From Burkholderiaceae bacterium (GTDB taxonomy: Bacteria; Pseudomonadota; Gammaproteobacteria; Burkholderiales; Burkholderiaceae_C), in contig JAIRVR010000047.1 in assembly GCA_031253795.1 (NCBI GenBank), positions 1 through 58,092 of the forward strand: DNA of 58,092 nucleotides, given 5' to 3'. Made by a program: the position numbers and the translations under genes. Numbering within the stretch: position 1 is the stretch's first letter; each line of letters begins with the position of its first letter. The notes under the pieces were generated by a model. The model did not search any database. It had not been told where the DNA came from and worked only from the letters and a program-made list of their open reading frames with translations. Shown piece by piece: positions 36,742 to 46,546 of the stretch.

Positions 36742-37760
36742 GGCGCGCTCCAGTACAGAATGCTCGGGCGCAGCCGGGGCAGGGCCTGCTGGGCATCCAG
36801 CGAGCGCATCAGTGCATGCACGCGCGCGAACTCGCGCCGCTCGAACAGCAGCTCGGCCTGGTAGGGCACGACGCGTGCTGGCGCCATGCCCATGGACAGC
36901 GCCTTGTCGTAGAAAAGCATGGCCTGCTCGCCATCGCCCTGCAGGTGCATCAGGCGGCCACGGCGCAGCAGCAGCAGGGCGTGGTCGGGCTTTTGCGCCA
37001 GCACCAGGCCGCAGTAGTGCAGGGACTGCGCCATGGCGTGGTCGCGCACATCACCCTGGGCAACGCCCTGGTAGACCAGTTCCGCGTACAGATCGGACAG
37101 CGCCCGCGCCGCCTTCAGGCCGCGCGAGCCCAGTGGCGATGCCCCCTCGGTTTGCCTGGCCTGCTCGAGCGCCTCCAGCTCCTGGTGGATGTTGCGGCTG
37201 ATCTCGCGCTCCTTGCTGTCCAGCATGCTGTAGGCCAGCAGGCGCAGGTCCTCGCTGGTATCGCCCAGGGCCATGCGCAGCATGGGCGAGGACACGTGAC
37301 CGGGCACATTGCCCAGGGCCACCAGGGCCCGCATGCGCGAGGCCACGGGCACCGAGGCATTGGACAGAAAGGACTGCAGGCCCACCTGGCGCCGGCTGGT
37401 GCCCGACTGCTGGTGGGGGTCGAAGTCGGGCACCAGCAGCACGGGAAAACGATGGACCGCGCCCGGACCGCGCTGGCGGTGCAGGGCCACGGTGGCGACA
37501 ATGGAGCCCACGATGCCCGCCACGGGAACGGCATAGGAAAACAGGCCCATCAGCGTTACCAGCGCCACGCGCTGGCGCAGGGTCTGCGCCGAGGTGGCGA
37601 CGAAGGGCGACAGGCACAGGGCCAGCAAGGCACAGGCCAGGCCATGGGCCGCCAGATAGGCCAGCAGGGCCGCATCCGAGGAACTGCGCAGCAGCCACAG
37701 GCTGCTCCAGGAAGCGATTTCCGCGGCCAGGGCGGACAGTGCCAGCTTGAGGTTAAGCAT
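36738..37760 (-). CDS. pelE: Pel synthase complex protein PelE
   Basis: A 340-residue protein. The N-terminus has two or more membrane helices (LNLKLALSALAAEIASWSSLWLL; SPFVATSAQTLRQRVALVTLMGLFSYAVPVAGI). The rest is helical with TPR-like stretches, including LHYCGLVLAQKPDHALLLLRRGRLMHL. PelE bridges PelD and PelG in other species. It overlaps pelD by eight bases. Confidence 0.9.
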   Translation of the reverse strand: MLNLKLALSALAAEIASWSSLWLLRSSSDAALLAYLAAHGLACALLALCLSPFVATSAQTLRQRVALVTLMGLFSYAVPVAGIVGSIVATVALHRQRGPGAVHRFPVLLVPDFDPHQQSGTSRRQVGLQSFLSNASVPVASRMRALVALGNVPGHVSSPMLRMALGDTSEDLRLLAYSMLDSKEREISRNIHQELEALEQARQTEGASPLGSRGLKAARALSDLYAELVYQGVAQGDVRDHAMAQSLHYCGLVLAQKPDHALLLLRRGRLMHLQGDGEQAMLFYDKALSMGMAPARVVPYQAELLFERREFARVHALMRSLDAQQALPRLRPSILYWSAP

Positions 37761-39123
37761 GGCCCATCCTGTCGAGCTGTTCGAGCACGCTCATGGCCGT
37801 GCGCCGCTCCAGCAAAATGGTATGGGGAAAGATGCCGGCATCGGACAGCGATTCCACGCCGCGCTGCGCCAGCCACACTTCGATGCGGTTGAGGTAGCCT
37901 TCGGCCGTGGCCTCGGTGCCCAGGGGCATGAGGATGGCCAGCAGCTGCCGGCCCTGCCCCTCGATCAGCCAGGACCGGTCCAGCATGCGCTCCAGTCGCA
38001 TGATCTGCTGGGCCATCTGGTCCTGCACGGCGGCAGGCGACAGTTCCAGGGCGACGATGACGCTGCTCAGCCGCGCGCCGCGGTTCACATGCTCCATACG
38101 CTGCAACTCGAAGGCAAAGGGCGCGGGGCAGGCGGGAAAGGCCCGCAGCAGGGGCTCGGCCAGCTGGTTGGCGGCCACACTGTCCGTGTAGTAGCCCAGC
38201 AGCAGGTTGATCGTCTGCAGCGCCTCCTCCTGCAGGGCAAAGAAGGGCATTTCCTCGACCAGAAGCAATCCGTAGATATCACCGCCCAGGTCCAGCATGG
38301 GCGCCACCACCAGGTAGCGTGTCTGCTCGGACTCCACCAGGTTCTGCGACACATGGCACAGCACCCGGCTGTCCAGCGCCTGGCGCACCAGCGGGTCCTG
38401 GACCTGTGCGGGCCTGGCTCCACCCAGTTCGGCAATGGGCGTGGTCTCCAGCACGCCATCGCGTACAGGCAGCAGGCTGGCCATGCTGATCTGGCAAAAG
38501 CGCGACAGCAGGTTGAGCAGGCTTTGCGCATCACCGGGTCCTCCCTGCAGCCCGCTGAGCACATGGATGGCATCGCGCATGGACACGGGCCGCCCTATCA
38601 GTTCCTGCTCCAGCCGGTCATGGGACAGGCGCAGCAGATAGTGCTGGCGTATCAGCTGCTCTGTGCGCTGGTCCATATAGGCCTGCGCCGTGCGCGAGCG
38701 ACGTATGCGCACACGCCAGAGGCTGGAGATTTCGCCCACGATCATCACCATGATCAGCCCACCCAGGAAATACTGGTCGGGGAACTGGGACAGCGACTCG
38801 TGGTTCAGGCCCAGCCAGCCCAGCAGCAGCACGCCGGCAGCCGACAGGCCGGCCACGGGTCCGTAGCGCAGGGCCACGACCATGGGGGCCAGCCAGGCCC
38901 AGGGAAACTCGCCATGCACCCACAGCGGGTCTTCGGGCCGTATCAGCCAGCCCAACAGCAGGGCCAGGGCCGGCACCAGCAGGGTTTCGCCCACCACCAC
39001 CCAGGGGCTGTCGCTGGTCTGCACCAGCAGGCCCAGGGGCGAGCTTCTGAACTGCGCGGCAACGCCGGCGCGGCGTGGGGGCGCGTGGGACGCCAGGGTC
39101 TCGGGCGTGGTGGGTTCAGGCAT
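37753..39123 (-). CDS. pelD: c-di-GMP receptor PelD
   Basis: A 456-residue protein with four N-terminal helices (about 40-125), a coiled-coil linker, a GAF domain and a degenerate C-terminal GGDEF domain. The c-di-GMP inhibitory-site residues appear kept: R379-x-x-D382, plus R413. Their spacing matches R367/D370 and R402 of the Pseudomonas aeruginosa protein, as I recall it. Binding of c-di-GMP switches on Pel synthesis after translation. Confidence 0.93.
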   Translation of the reverse strand: MPEPTTPETLASHAPPRRAGVAAQFRSSPLGLLVQTSDSPWVVVGETLLVPALALLLGWLIRPEDPLWVHGEFPWAWLAPMVVALRYGPVAGLSAAGVLLLGWLGLNHESLSQFPDQYFLGGLIMVMIVGEISSLWRVRIRRSRTAQAYMDQRTEQLIRQHYLLRLSHDRLEQELIGRPVSMRDAIHVLSGLQGGPGDAQSLLNLLSRFCQISMASLLPVRDGVLETTPIAELGGARPAQVQDPLVRQALDSRVLCHVSQNLVESEQTRYLVVAPMLDLGGDIYGLLLVEEMPFFALQEEALQTINLLLGYYTDSVAANQLAEPLLRAFPACPAPFAFELQRMEHVNRGARLSSVIVALELSPAAVQDQMAQQIMRLERMLDRSWLIEGQGRQLLAILMPLGTEATAEGYLNRIEVWLAQRGVESLSDAGIFPHTILLERRTAMSVLEQLDRMGHA

Positions 39124-39145
39124 GGCGGGTCTTTTCCTGGCAGGC

Positions 39146-39697
39146 TCAGCGGGCGTTGGCCAGGCCCGTGCCCAGCAGGTTGCGGATCAGCTTCTGGCCC
39201 ACGGCGGACAGGGCTTCGCGGCTCCAGCCGCTTTGCCCGCCCGTGGCGCTCCACAGCGTGGCACCGCTGTTCACGTCCACGATTTCCAGCGCCACGCCCA
39301 CGGCCGGCTCGCCGTCGACGCCGACCTTGTAACGCCATTCATCCACCGCACCCGTCAGCGCATAGCGCACGCCCTCGCCGCGCGCCCAGGCCAGGGCATC
39401 CTCGCGGCGCTTGGCATCGCGGTTGTCGAACAGCGTGTCCTGCACGCTGTCCGCCGTGTAGCGCTTGACCGGACCCACGCCGCGCGCGCCCAGCAGGGCC
39501 GCTGCAATCGCGGCCGCGCGGTTGCCGGCCATGGGGGTTTCCGTGTGGTTTTCGAACGGCAGCACGGCCCAGCTGGCCTGCGGGTCCAGGGCGGGTGCGG
39601 TGCCGCGGTCCAGGGTCGAGCAGGCGGACAGCAGGCCCACCAGGGCAAGGCCGGCGAACAGGCGAAGGCGCGAGGCCAGGAGGTTGCGGTAGGTCAT
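39146..39697 (-). CDS. pelC: Pel outer-membrane lipoprotein PelC
   Basis: A 183-residue lipoprotein with lipobox LLSAC26 and a compact alpha/beta domain (SWAVLPFENHTETPMAGNRAAAIAA, YALTGAVDEWRYKVGVDGEPAVGVALEI). PelC forms a 12-member periplasmic ring on the inner face of the outer membrane that funnels the cationic polymer to PelB. It lies between pelB and pelD, as usual. Confidence 0.93.
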   Translation of the reverse strand: MTYRNLLASRLRLFAGLALVGLLSACSTLDRGTAPALDPQASWAVLPFENHTETPMAGNRAAAIAAALLGARGVGPVKRYTADSVQDTLFDNRDAKRREDALAWARGEGVRYALTGAVDEWRYKVGVDGEPAVGVALEIVDVNSGATLWSATGGQSGWSREALSAVGQKLIRNLLGTGLANAR

Positions 39698-39716
39698 GGA
39701 AGGACTCCTTTGGAAT

Positions 39717-42700
39717 TCAGTAATGGAGGCGGTAGTTCAGCTGCAGCTCGCGCGTGTTGCCAACGGTGTTGATGCCCGACTTGGAGAATCCCAGGCCCAG
39801 CATCAGGTGGTCGGCGCCAAAGACGCTGGTGGCCAGGCCCAGCCCCAGGTCGTAGCCTGCGCCGTTGAGGCTGTGGTGGGTCAGGGCCAGCCGGGCGAAA
39901 GGCCTCAGGGCACGCGTGTACTGCTGCTCATAGCCCATGTTGAACAGCGCCTGCAGGCCCGAGAAACGGAAGCTGCGCGGCAGCAGATAGTCGATGGTGG
40001 GCGCATTGCCGGCGGGCAGGTAGCGCAGGATGGCCGCATCGGCACCACCCAGAAGGGCCGGGTCGTTGCGGCTGTAGCCATGCCAGGAGGTGAAGGCGCC
40101 GAACTGCAGCATGGGCGCCTCGCTGCGGTAGGTGTGCAGGTACTGCAGCAGGGCATGGCGGCCCGAGCCCACGCGCGCACCCGTCTGTACGCGGTAGCGT
40201 TCGGTGGCCAGCTCCAGGCTGACCTGGTCCAGGCGCGACAGCTGGTAGCTGGCGCCCACGGACGCGCGGTCCTTCATGCCTCCCATGCGCATGGCCAGGG
40301 TTTCCTGGGTCACCAGGTCGCGGCCCAGGGAGGCGTTCAGGCTCAGGCGGCTGTCCAGCTGGTAGGTGTGCGAGACCTGCATGGGCGTGTAGCCGTCCAG
40401 GCTTTCCCGGCGTCCCAGCATGAATTCGGTGCTGGAGGCCTGGGTCTTGCGCGTCAGGCGCAGGCCCAGGGCGCGCTCGGAAGACGGTGCGCGTACGGAT
40501 GTGTCCTGGTTCACCGAACGGCTGAACTGCTCGGCGTCCACATCGAGGGCCCAGCGCGGGTTGAGGGCCAGGTGCCAGGCCGCGCGCTTTTGCTGCTCGT
40601 TGATGCTGTCCAGCCGCAGGCTGCGCAGGCGCAGGCCGCCGAAATCGCTGAAGGCCAGCAATTGCTCGGACAGCGCGAGGTGCAGGGGATCGTCGTCCTG
40701 CTGGTCGTCCTGCGTCTCGAAGGCGGCCGACTGCGCGCGGCGCACGTCGCCGACCAGGGCTGCGGCATTGACACGGTCGTAACGCGGCAATGCCTCGTCA
40801 TGGCGCTCCAGCAGCTGCCCCGCACCGGCCACGTCCTTTTCGGCCAGGGCCACGGTGATCTCGGCCCACAGCGGCGTGTTGGCACTCTTGCTGCGGCTGC
40901 GCGCGTACTGCTGCCACAGATAGGCGCGCTCGGCCGAGTACTCGCCGCGCTCCTGCAGCCAGGCGATGGCCAGTTCGGCCGCCGCGGCCGAGTACTCGGA
41001 CCGGCCCCCTTCGCGGTCCATGCGCAGCAGTTCACGCAGCAGGGCCAGCTCCTGGTCCCCCTGGGTGTGGAAAAGCATCAGCCGGTTGCGCGCCTGGCGC
41101 TGGACCTCCTCCAGGCCCTGGCCCGTCAGCCAGCGGCGCGCGGCCAGCCCTTCGGAGCCCTCGCGGGCCAGCACCTGGGCACGCTGGCGCTGCCAGACCT
41201 GCTGGCGCAGGGTCCAGGCGCGGTCGGCCTCCTGGTTCTGCTCCAGCGCGTCGGCATAGAGCATCAGCCACAGGAAGTCGTCGGCATGTTCGGCACGGTG
41301 CGGCTGCAGGTAGCGCTGCAACGCGATGGCGGGACGGGACAGCGTCATATAGGCCGCCGCCAGCGCGCCATGCATGTCCGCATCCCTGGCCCAGATGGGC
41401 TCCACCGTGGCCAGCAGCAGCTTGAGGGCCGGCATGTTCTGCACATCGATCAGCAGCCACAGCATGGCCTGGCGCAGGGCCGTGGACTGGGGATCCAGGG
41501 CCAGGCCCTTTTCAAATGCCTCCATGGCCTTCCTGGGCTGGCCCGTGCGCTGGAAGTATGCTCCGGCAACCTGGAAGAACGTGGGTTCTCGCTGCAACCG
41601 CCTGGCCAGTTCCGGATCGGATGCCACGCGCTGGATCTGGCGGCCGATCTGCGACCAGTCTGCCTGGTCCTCCAGCAGGTAGAACGCCAGCGTGAAATGG
41701 CGCACCTCATGGAACTGCTCCCAGGCCCGCAGCGACATCTGGGCGGCCTCGCGCTTGTCGCTGCGCCGCAGCAGCTGTATCAGCTCGTCATAGTCGCGTA
41801 TCCCCGCATGGGGGGTTTGCAGCAGGCGCCGATAGGCCTGCAGCATCAGGGCTTCGTCGCGCTGGTTCAGTGCCATATCGCCCAGCAGGCGCCAGTAGTC
41901 CCCCTCGTCGCGCATGCCCGCGGGCACGCGCGCCTGTGCATCCTCCAGCCAGCGCAATCCCAGCGCGGCCTCGTCCTGCAACAGCGCCAGCACGGCAGCC
42001 GGCATGGCGTGGGCCGGTGTGCGCTGCTCGGGATCGCTGAGCACGCGCTTCCAGGCATCCAGCGCCTGCCGCGGCCTGCCGGCCCGTTCGGCCAGTTGCG
42101 CCAGCAGGATCTGAGAGGCGGGCGTCGTGCCATGTGCCTGCAGGTATTCGATGGCGGCACCGGGCTCGGCCTGGCGCTCATAGGCCTGGACCAGGGCCAG
42201 CTGCAGCGCCGGATCCTGGGGACGCCGCTGCAATTGGTGGCGCAGGCCTGCGATCAGCGCGCGGTCGTCGAACAGGCCGGGGGCCAACCGCATCACGGTG
42301 AGCCACGCATCCTCGCGCCCCGTGGCCTGGGCGACGGCCAGCCAGTTGTCCAGCGCCACCTGCTGGCGGCCCGACCATTCCGAAACCTTGGCCAGGCGTT
42401 CGCGCCAGGCCATGTCCTGCGGCGACTGCTGGACAGCGGCCGAGGCCACGCGCCAGGCATCCTCCAGGTTGCGATTTTCCAGGAAGACCTCATAGCCCAG
42501 CTGGTAGGACTTGTCATCGAAAGGCAGGCCCGGCGGTGCCTTGCTGGCCGTGGCCGCCGTGCGCACCATGTGCCAGCCGGGGGCGGCAAAGGCCACGGGC
42601 TGCAGGGCCCAGGCACCGTCGTCGAACACCGCAGCGCCCTGCTGTGCCTGGACCGGCGGCCAGTTCCCAAGCCAGGACAGCTGGAGCAACTGCTTGGCAT

Positions 42701-43541
42701 AGCGCTGGGCTTCGGCAGGTTCGCCTGCCGCGCGCGCCAGCGCAATCAGACGGCGCAGGGTCTCGGGGTCGCTGCCCAGCAGTTCCTGCTGCTCCCGCGC
42801 CAGGGCCAGGGCCTGCTTGGCACGGTTGCCCGACTGCAGCACCTGCAAGGCCTGCCACAGGTACTCGCGCGACTGCGGTCTGTCGTCCGTGGTGGCACTG
42901 GCCTGGCGGAACAGCCGGGCCGCATCCTCGTACATGCCCAGGCCCAGGGCCTGGCGCGCCGCAGCCTCGTAGATGCCGGCCTTGTGCACGGCATCGGCCT
43001 GCTGCGCTGCCAGTTCCTCGTAGGCGGACAAGGCCAGGCCCTTGTCGCCCAGCACCAGGGCGGAGGACGCCAGGTACAGGGCCTGGGCACCGCTCAGGCC
43101 CTGGCGCGGCACCTGTGCCAGGGCCTGCAGGACCTCGGAGGCCGCAGGCCGAGCCTGGCCACCGCCCTCTTCCTGGCCCTGCATTTCCATGTAGCGCTGG
43201 TACAGCGTCTGCCAGTGCTCCCAGGCCAGGCTGGCGGCGCTGGGCACGGCCTGCTTGCGCGCTTCCTGCTCGGCCTGCTTCACGGCCTCCATGCGCTGCC
43301 GCTTGGCCTGGAGCAGGCCTTGCAGGCGCTCGTTGCCGGGGTCGCTCTTGAGCAGATTGGTCAGATAGTTCAGCGACAGCTCGGAGTCATCCTGGGTGTC
43401 GGAGAGACGGCGCTCCAGGTCGCGCTTGGGAAACAGCATCCACAGTGCGCCACCGATCAGCACCGCCAGCAGTGCAATCAGCCAGGCAGGAACCGTGGTC
43501 GGGCGTTCAGCGCGCTGCGCATTGCGCTTGTAGTTGGGCAC
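39717..43541 (-). CDS. pelB: Pel outer-membrane porin and TPR scaffold PelB
   Basis: A protein of about 1,274 residues. One N-terminal membrane helix (PAWLIALLAVLIGGALWML) is followed by about 850 residues of TPR helices and a C-terminal 16-strand-type beta-barrel ending LQLNYRLHY, with the terminal aromatic expected for Bam insertion. The TPRs hold PelA, and the barrel exports the polymer. The start is uncertain: the frame is open to 43679, inside pelA. I chose GTG 43541 (VPNYKRNAQ), which leaves a 35-base overlap with pelA and begins just before the anchor. Confidence 0.9.
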   Translation of the reverse strand: MPNYKRNAQRAERPTTVPAWLIALLAVLIGGALWMLFPKRDLERRLSDTQDDSELSLNYLTNLLKSDPGNERLQGLLQAKRQRMEAVKQAEQEARKQAVPSAASLAWEHWQTLYQRYMEMQGQEEGGGQARPAASEVLQALAQVPRQGLSGAQALYLASSALVLGDKGLALSAYEELAAQQADAVHKAGIYEAAARQALGLGMYEDAARLFRQASATTDDRPQSREYLWQALQVLQSGNRAKQALALAREQQELLGSDPETLRRLIALARAAGEPAEAQRYAKQLLQLSWLGNWPPVQAQQGAAVFDDGAWALQPVAFAAPGWHMVRTAATASKAPPGLPFDDKSYQLGYEVFLENRNLEDAWRVASAAVQQSPQDMAWRERLAKVSEWSGRQQVALDNWLAVAQATGREDAWLTVMRLAPGLFDDRALIAGLRHQLQRRPQDPALQLALVQAYERQAEPGAAIEYLQAHGTTPASQILLAQLAERAGRPRQALDAWKRVLSDPEQRTPAHAMPAAVLALLQDEAALGLRWLEDAQARVPAGMRDEGDYWRLLGDMALNQRDEALMLQAYRRLLQTPHAGIRDYDELIQLLRRSDKREAAQMSLRAWEQFHEVRHFTLAFYLLEDQADWSQIGRQIQRVASDPELARRLQREPTFFQVAGAYFQRTGQPRKAMEAFEKGLALDPQSTALRQAMLWLLIDVQNMPALKLLLATVEPIWARDADMHGALAAAYMTLSRPAIALQRYLQPHRAEHADDFLWLMLYADALEQNQEADRAWTLRQQVWQRQRAQVLAREGSEGLAARRWLTGQGLEEVQRQARNRLMLFHTQGDQELALLRELLRMDREGGRSEYSAAAAELAIAWLQERGEYSAERAYLWQQYARSRSKSANTPLWAEITVALAEKDVAGAGQLLERHDEALPRYDRVNAAALVGDVRRAQSAAFETQDDQQDDDPLHLALSEQLLAFSDFGGLRLRSLRLDSINEQQKRAAWHLALNPRWALDVDAEQFSRSVNQDTSVRAPSSERALGLRLTRKTQASSTEFMLGRRESLDGYTPMQVSHTYQLDSRLSLNASLGRDLVTQETLAMRMGGMKDRASVGASYQLSRLDQVSLELATERYRVQTGARVGSGRHALLQYLHTYRSEAPMLQFGAFTSWHGYSRNDPALLGGADAAILRYLPAGNAPTIDYLLPRSFRFSGLQALFNMGYEQQYTRALRPFARLALTHHSLNGAGYDLGLGLATSVFGADHLMLGLGFSKSGINTVGNTRELQLNYRLHY

Positions 43542-46320
43542 TGGTCTGGGTACTTCTGAAGGAACGGACACCAGGGAGGTCCGCGGAGGCCAGCGCCGCT
43601 TCGGCGATGGGACGGGAGGCATCCACCGAGCGCAGCGAGCATCCGGAGGGCAGGAACATGCGCAGCTCCAGCGGTACATGGCCTTCTAGCGTGAAGCGCA
43701 GGCTGCCGTCGGCCTGGGGCTGCCAGTCGGCGATGCGTGCGTTGGCATCGACCAGATAGGGCCGGGCCGGGGGCTGGGCGCCGGCATCGCGCGCGGGCAG
43801 GCGGGCCGCGCCGCTGGCAAGGTGCAGATACATGCCGTCGACACCTCGGACATAGCCGGCAATGCCGCTGCTGCCGGCCAGCGCCGGAACGCCCAGGGAC
43901 GGCGGCATGCGCAGGGTGCGCAGCCGGCCCGGGCCGCTCAGGCGCCAGCCCTGCGCGTCCTTGCCGATGGCGAACTGGTAGAAATCCTGGACCTTGCGGA
44001 TGTATTCCGAGCTGTAGACCGGATGCAGGCGCTGCGACAGTGCCCAGCCATAGGCCTTGTGCAATGCCTTGAGGCTGGCCTGCTTGCTGGCCGAATACGA
44101 GTGGTAGTAGATATCCACGGCCTTCAGGCGCCGCGGTGAATCGGTCATCTCGAAGGACTCGATGACGCGCTCGAAGCCGTAAAAGGGGCCGTGCCAGAGG
44201 TTGGTGTAGATGTTCTCGTTGGTGATCGGCGCATAGACCTGAACATGCCCGTTCTTGACCAGGCCCCAGCTGCGCACCTTGGTCAGCGTAGGGCTGGCAC
44301 GCGTGATCGAGGTGTCGCCGCCGTTCAGGTTGAGCAAGCCGGCCTCGTCGGAAATGGCCAGTGCCTCGGCGCTGGGCGAGGTATTGCCCGACCACAGGAA
44401 CACCTGCACGGGCTTGCCTGCCGGGGCCAGGCGCTGGCGGATGTAGTCCACCGATCCCACAATTTCCCTGTGCAAATCCATCTGGTAGCCGGGAATGTGC
44501 AGATTCAGGTCCACCTCGTTGTTGTCGTCGGGGTCCCGCGGGACGCTGGGGTCCCAGATGAAGGGGTGGGAGTAGGAGTGGCTGGCGATCTCGACATGGG
44601 GCATGGCGAAGATGCGCCGCGCAATCCCTTCCAGCTGCCCTGCCCATTGCGGGTACAGCCCCTGGGGCGAGACCTCGGCCTCGATGACCGAGATGGTGTG
44701 GGGAATCCGGTAGCGCTCGAGAATATCGCGCCGCAGTACTTCCCCTGCAAAGGGCGTACCGGGCAGCTCCGCCCTGGAGGGAAAGCCATCGCCATCGACA
44801 TGGGCCAGCAGGAGCCGGCGGCCGTTCTCGGTCGTGACATCGGGCACGGGAATGTCGGGCAGGCGCAGGGATTCGCGCAGCAGGGCAAAGGGATCGATCA
44901 CCCAGCGCGACTGGTCCGTGCCTGGCACGCCCGCGATCACATAGGGCGCCAGCGCAAAACCGCCCCATGGGGTGATGGCGCCCGAAACAAAGCGGCGTCC
45001 CTGTGCATCATCGAAGGACAGCAGCGCACGGCTTTGCTGCGCCATCTGGGGCGACAGCTCCCACCCTTCGTAGTCATGGGCGGGTTCGGAGGGCCTGGCC
45101 TCGAAGCCCATCATGGGTGCCTGCACCGCCTGCCGCAGCGGAAAGGCCGGTGTGGCTTCCGTGCTGCGTGTGCCCAGCACCTGGGCCAGGGCGCGGTCCT
45201 GGACCACGCCCAGGTTGTTGAGCACCAGCAGGGGCATGCCCTGGCGAATCTGGCTGGCCAGCCACTGGCGCAGCGCGCCGGCGCGCGTGCCCGGCACCGC
45301 GCCGCCGAACCAGGTGACCACACCCGCGTAGCGGTCGCCTGCCACGTCCTGGGGCAGCGGTTCGCGCACATCGGCGTATTCGGCGATGTAACCGAGGTAG
45401 TTGAGCGGCATCTCCAGAAAGCGGTGGGCCGACACGCTGTTGAGCGAGCTGTATTCGCTGCCGCTGTACAGGACCAGCACCCTGCGCGGCACGGCTTCCA
45501 CCTCGCCCACGCCCAGGGTCTGCAGGCCGGCGTCAGACACCCAGGCCGCCATGCCCAGGGCGGTGATGCGCCGGGCCGTTTCACGCGCCGTGGCGCGATC
45601 GGCGGGATCCACATAGTCGATGGACAGCACGGGCAGGCCATCGCGGTCGCGGATGGTCTGCAACTGCTGCTGCAGCCATGCACGGTCCTTCTCTGGCACG
45701 GTCACATAGCGCTTGAGGTTGGCATCCCAGCCGCGGAACAGGGACTCGGCCGCCACCATCTGCACCTTGTCGCGCACACGCGGCACGATCTCGAAGCCGC
45801 GGTTGAGGATGAGGCGTATGCCGGGAAAGCGCTGGTTCAGCGTTTCGATGACGCGCACCAGGCCCTGCTGCTGCGCGGCCTCGTCGAAGCGGTCGGCCAG
45901 GCGATAGGAATCCAGCGTGTCGAGGAAAAAACCGCGATAGCCCTGATTCCACAGCGGGGCGATGACCTCGTCCGCGAAAAAGGCGGGCCAGGCCGCAGGC
46001 GTCTGGTCCAGCACGATGGAACTCCAGGCGCCGTTGCGTGCCATTTTCCAGGCGGCCGGAATTTTGTCGAAGTAGGAGCGCGAGGGCAGGACCTCGGCCA
46101 CCGAGGCATAGGCATAAAGCTCGCTGCCCGGGGATTGCCGACGAAAGCGGACGGGGTCGTATCCGTGGCCTGGCTCGACCACGGCGATGTCGAACAACCC
46201 CAGCTCGCTCAGCGTGGCCTTGCTGCCGTAGTACACGGCCACCGAAGGCTGGGCGGCCTGGACGTACCAGCCCCACAGAAGGCCCCAGCACAACAGGCAG
46301 CTTCGCAAAACGGCACCCAC
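43507..46320 (-). CDS. pelA: Pel polysaccharide hydrolase and deacetylase PelA
   Basis: A 937-residue periplasmic enzyme, first gene of the operon. After a signal peptide (about 1-23) comes the GH166 hydrolase barrel with D134 (FFLDTLD) and E192 (AAESLF), at the spacing of D160/E218 in P. aeruginosa. A reductase-like middle follows, then a CE4-type deacetylase with D509 (HVDGDG), H581 and H585 (HSYSH). The 72-residue spacing equals that of D528/H600/H604. The start is GTG 46320, supported by an excellent AAGGAGG about seven bases upstream. It deacetylates the polymer, makes it cationic and can trim it. Confidence 0.95.
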   Translation of the reverse strand: MGAVLRSCLLCWGLLWGWYVQAAQPSVAVYYGSKATLSELGLFDIAVVEPGHGYDPVRFRRQSPGSELYAYASVAEVLPSRSYFDKIPAAWKMARNGAWSSIVLDQTPAAWPAFFADEVIAPLWNQGYRGFFLDTLDSYRLADRFDEAAQQQGLVRVIETLNQRFPGIRLILNRGFEIVPRVRDKVQMVAAESLFRGWDANLKRYVTVPEKDRAWLQQQLQTIRDRDGLPVLSIDYVDPADRATARETARRITALGMAAWVSDAGLQTLGVGEVEAVPRRVLVLYSGSEYSSLNSVSAHRFLEMPLNYLGYIAEYADVREPLPQDVAGDRYAGVVTWFGGAVPGTRAGALRQWLASQIRQGMPLLVLNNLGVVQDRALAQVLGTRSTEATPAFPLRQAVQAPMMGFEARPSEPAHDYEGWELSPQMAQQSRALLSFDDAQGRRFVSGAITPWGGFALAPYVIAGVPGTDQSRWVIDPFALLRESLRLPDIPVPDVTTENGRRLLLAHVDGDGFPSRAELPGTPFAGEVLRRDILERYRIPHTISVIEAEVSPQGLYPQWAGQLEGIARRIFAMPHVEIASHSYSHPFIWDPSVPRDPDDNNEVDLNLHIPGYQMDLHREIVGSVDYIRQRLAPAGKPVQVFLWSGNTSPSAEALAISDEAGLLNLNGGDTSITRASPTLTKVRSWGLVKNGHVQVYAPITNENIYTNLWHGPFYGFERVIESFEMTDSPRRLKAVDIYYHSYSASKQASLKALHKAYGWALSQRLHPVYSSEYIRKVQDFYQFAIGKDAQGWRLSGPGRLRTLRMPPSLGVPALAGSSGIAGYVRGVDGMYLHLASGAARLPARDAGAQPPARPYLVDANARIADWQPQADGSLRFTLEGHVPLELRMFLPSGCSLRSVDASRPIAEAALASADLPGVRSFRSTQTSAQLQAQCAAR

Positions 46321-46546
46321 AGACTCCTCCTTTGTTATCGGCTTGATTGATAGTTATTTTGTATCGAATCAAAGACCTTATTTGACTCAAACCCGCGACG
46401 AGCCCCGAATTTGCCAGCTTGGGTGACAACTGCTTGTCAGATAACAAGCGCTTTTGTGCATTTTTTGTCATCAACGGTGGATGAGCCCGCAGGCAGGCCG
46501 CCTTGTGGCGATACTAGCGGGACATCAGCAGCAGCAAGAGGTATTC
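46321..46546. promoter_or_regulatory. Divergent pelA / galE promoter region
   Basis: 226 AT-rich bases between pelA (minus) and galE (plus). They contain the pelA ribosome site AAGGAGG (46325-46331, minus), an 11-base palindrome TTTGACTCAAA (46381-46391), a related TCAAAG nearby and a TGACAA/TTGTCA pair near 46423-46440. Regulators of pel such as FleQ bind in this kind of place, but I do not see a clear known box. No confident -35/-10 pair was found. Confidence 0.5.

Noticed and set aside
39696-43559. A 1,287-codon open frame on the plus strand, antisense to pelB
   Set aside because: It mirrors the codon bias of the high-GC pelB gene on the other strand, has no family motifs and no ribosome site. 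The pelB reading has clear domains.
44191-46350. A 719-codon plus-strand frame antisense to pelA
   Set aside because: Same reason: a shadow frame with His/Gln/Gly-rich low-information sequence opposite a gene with intact catalytic motifs.
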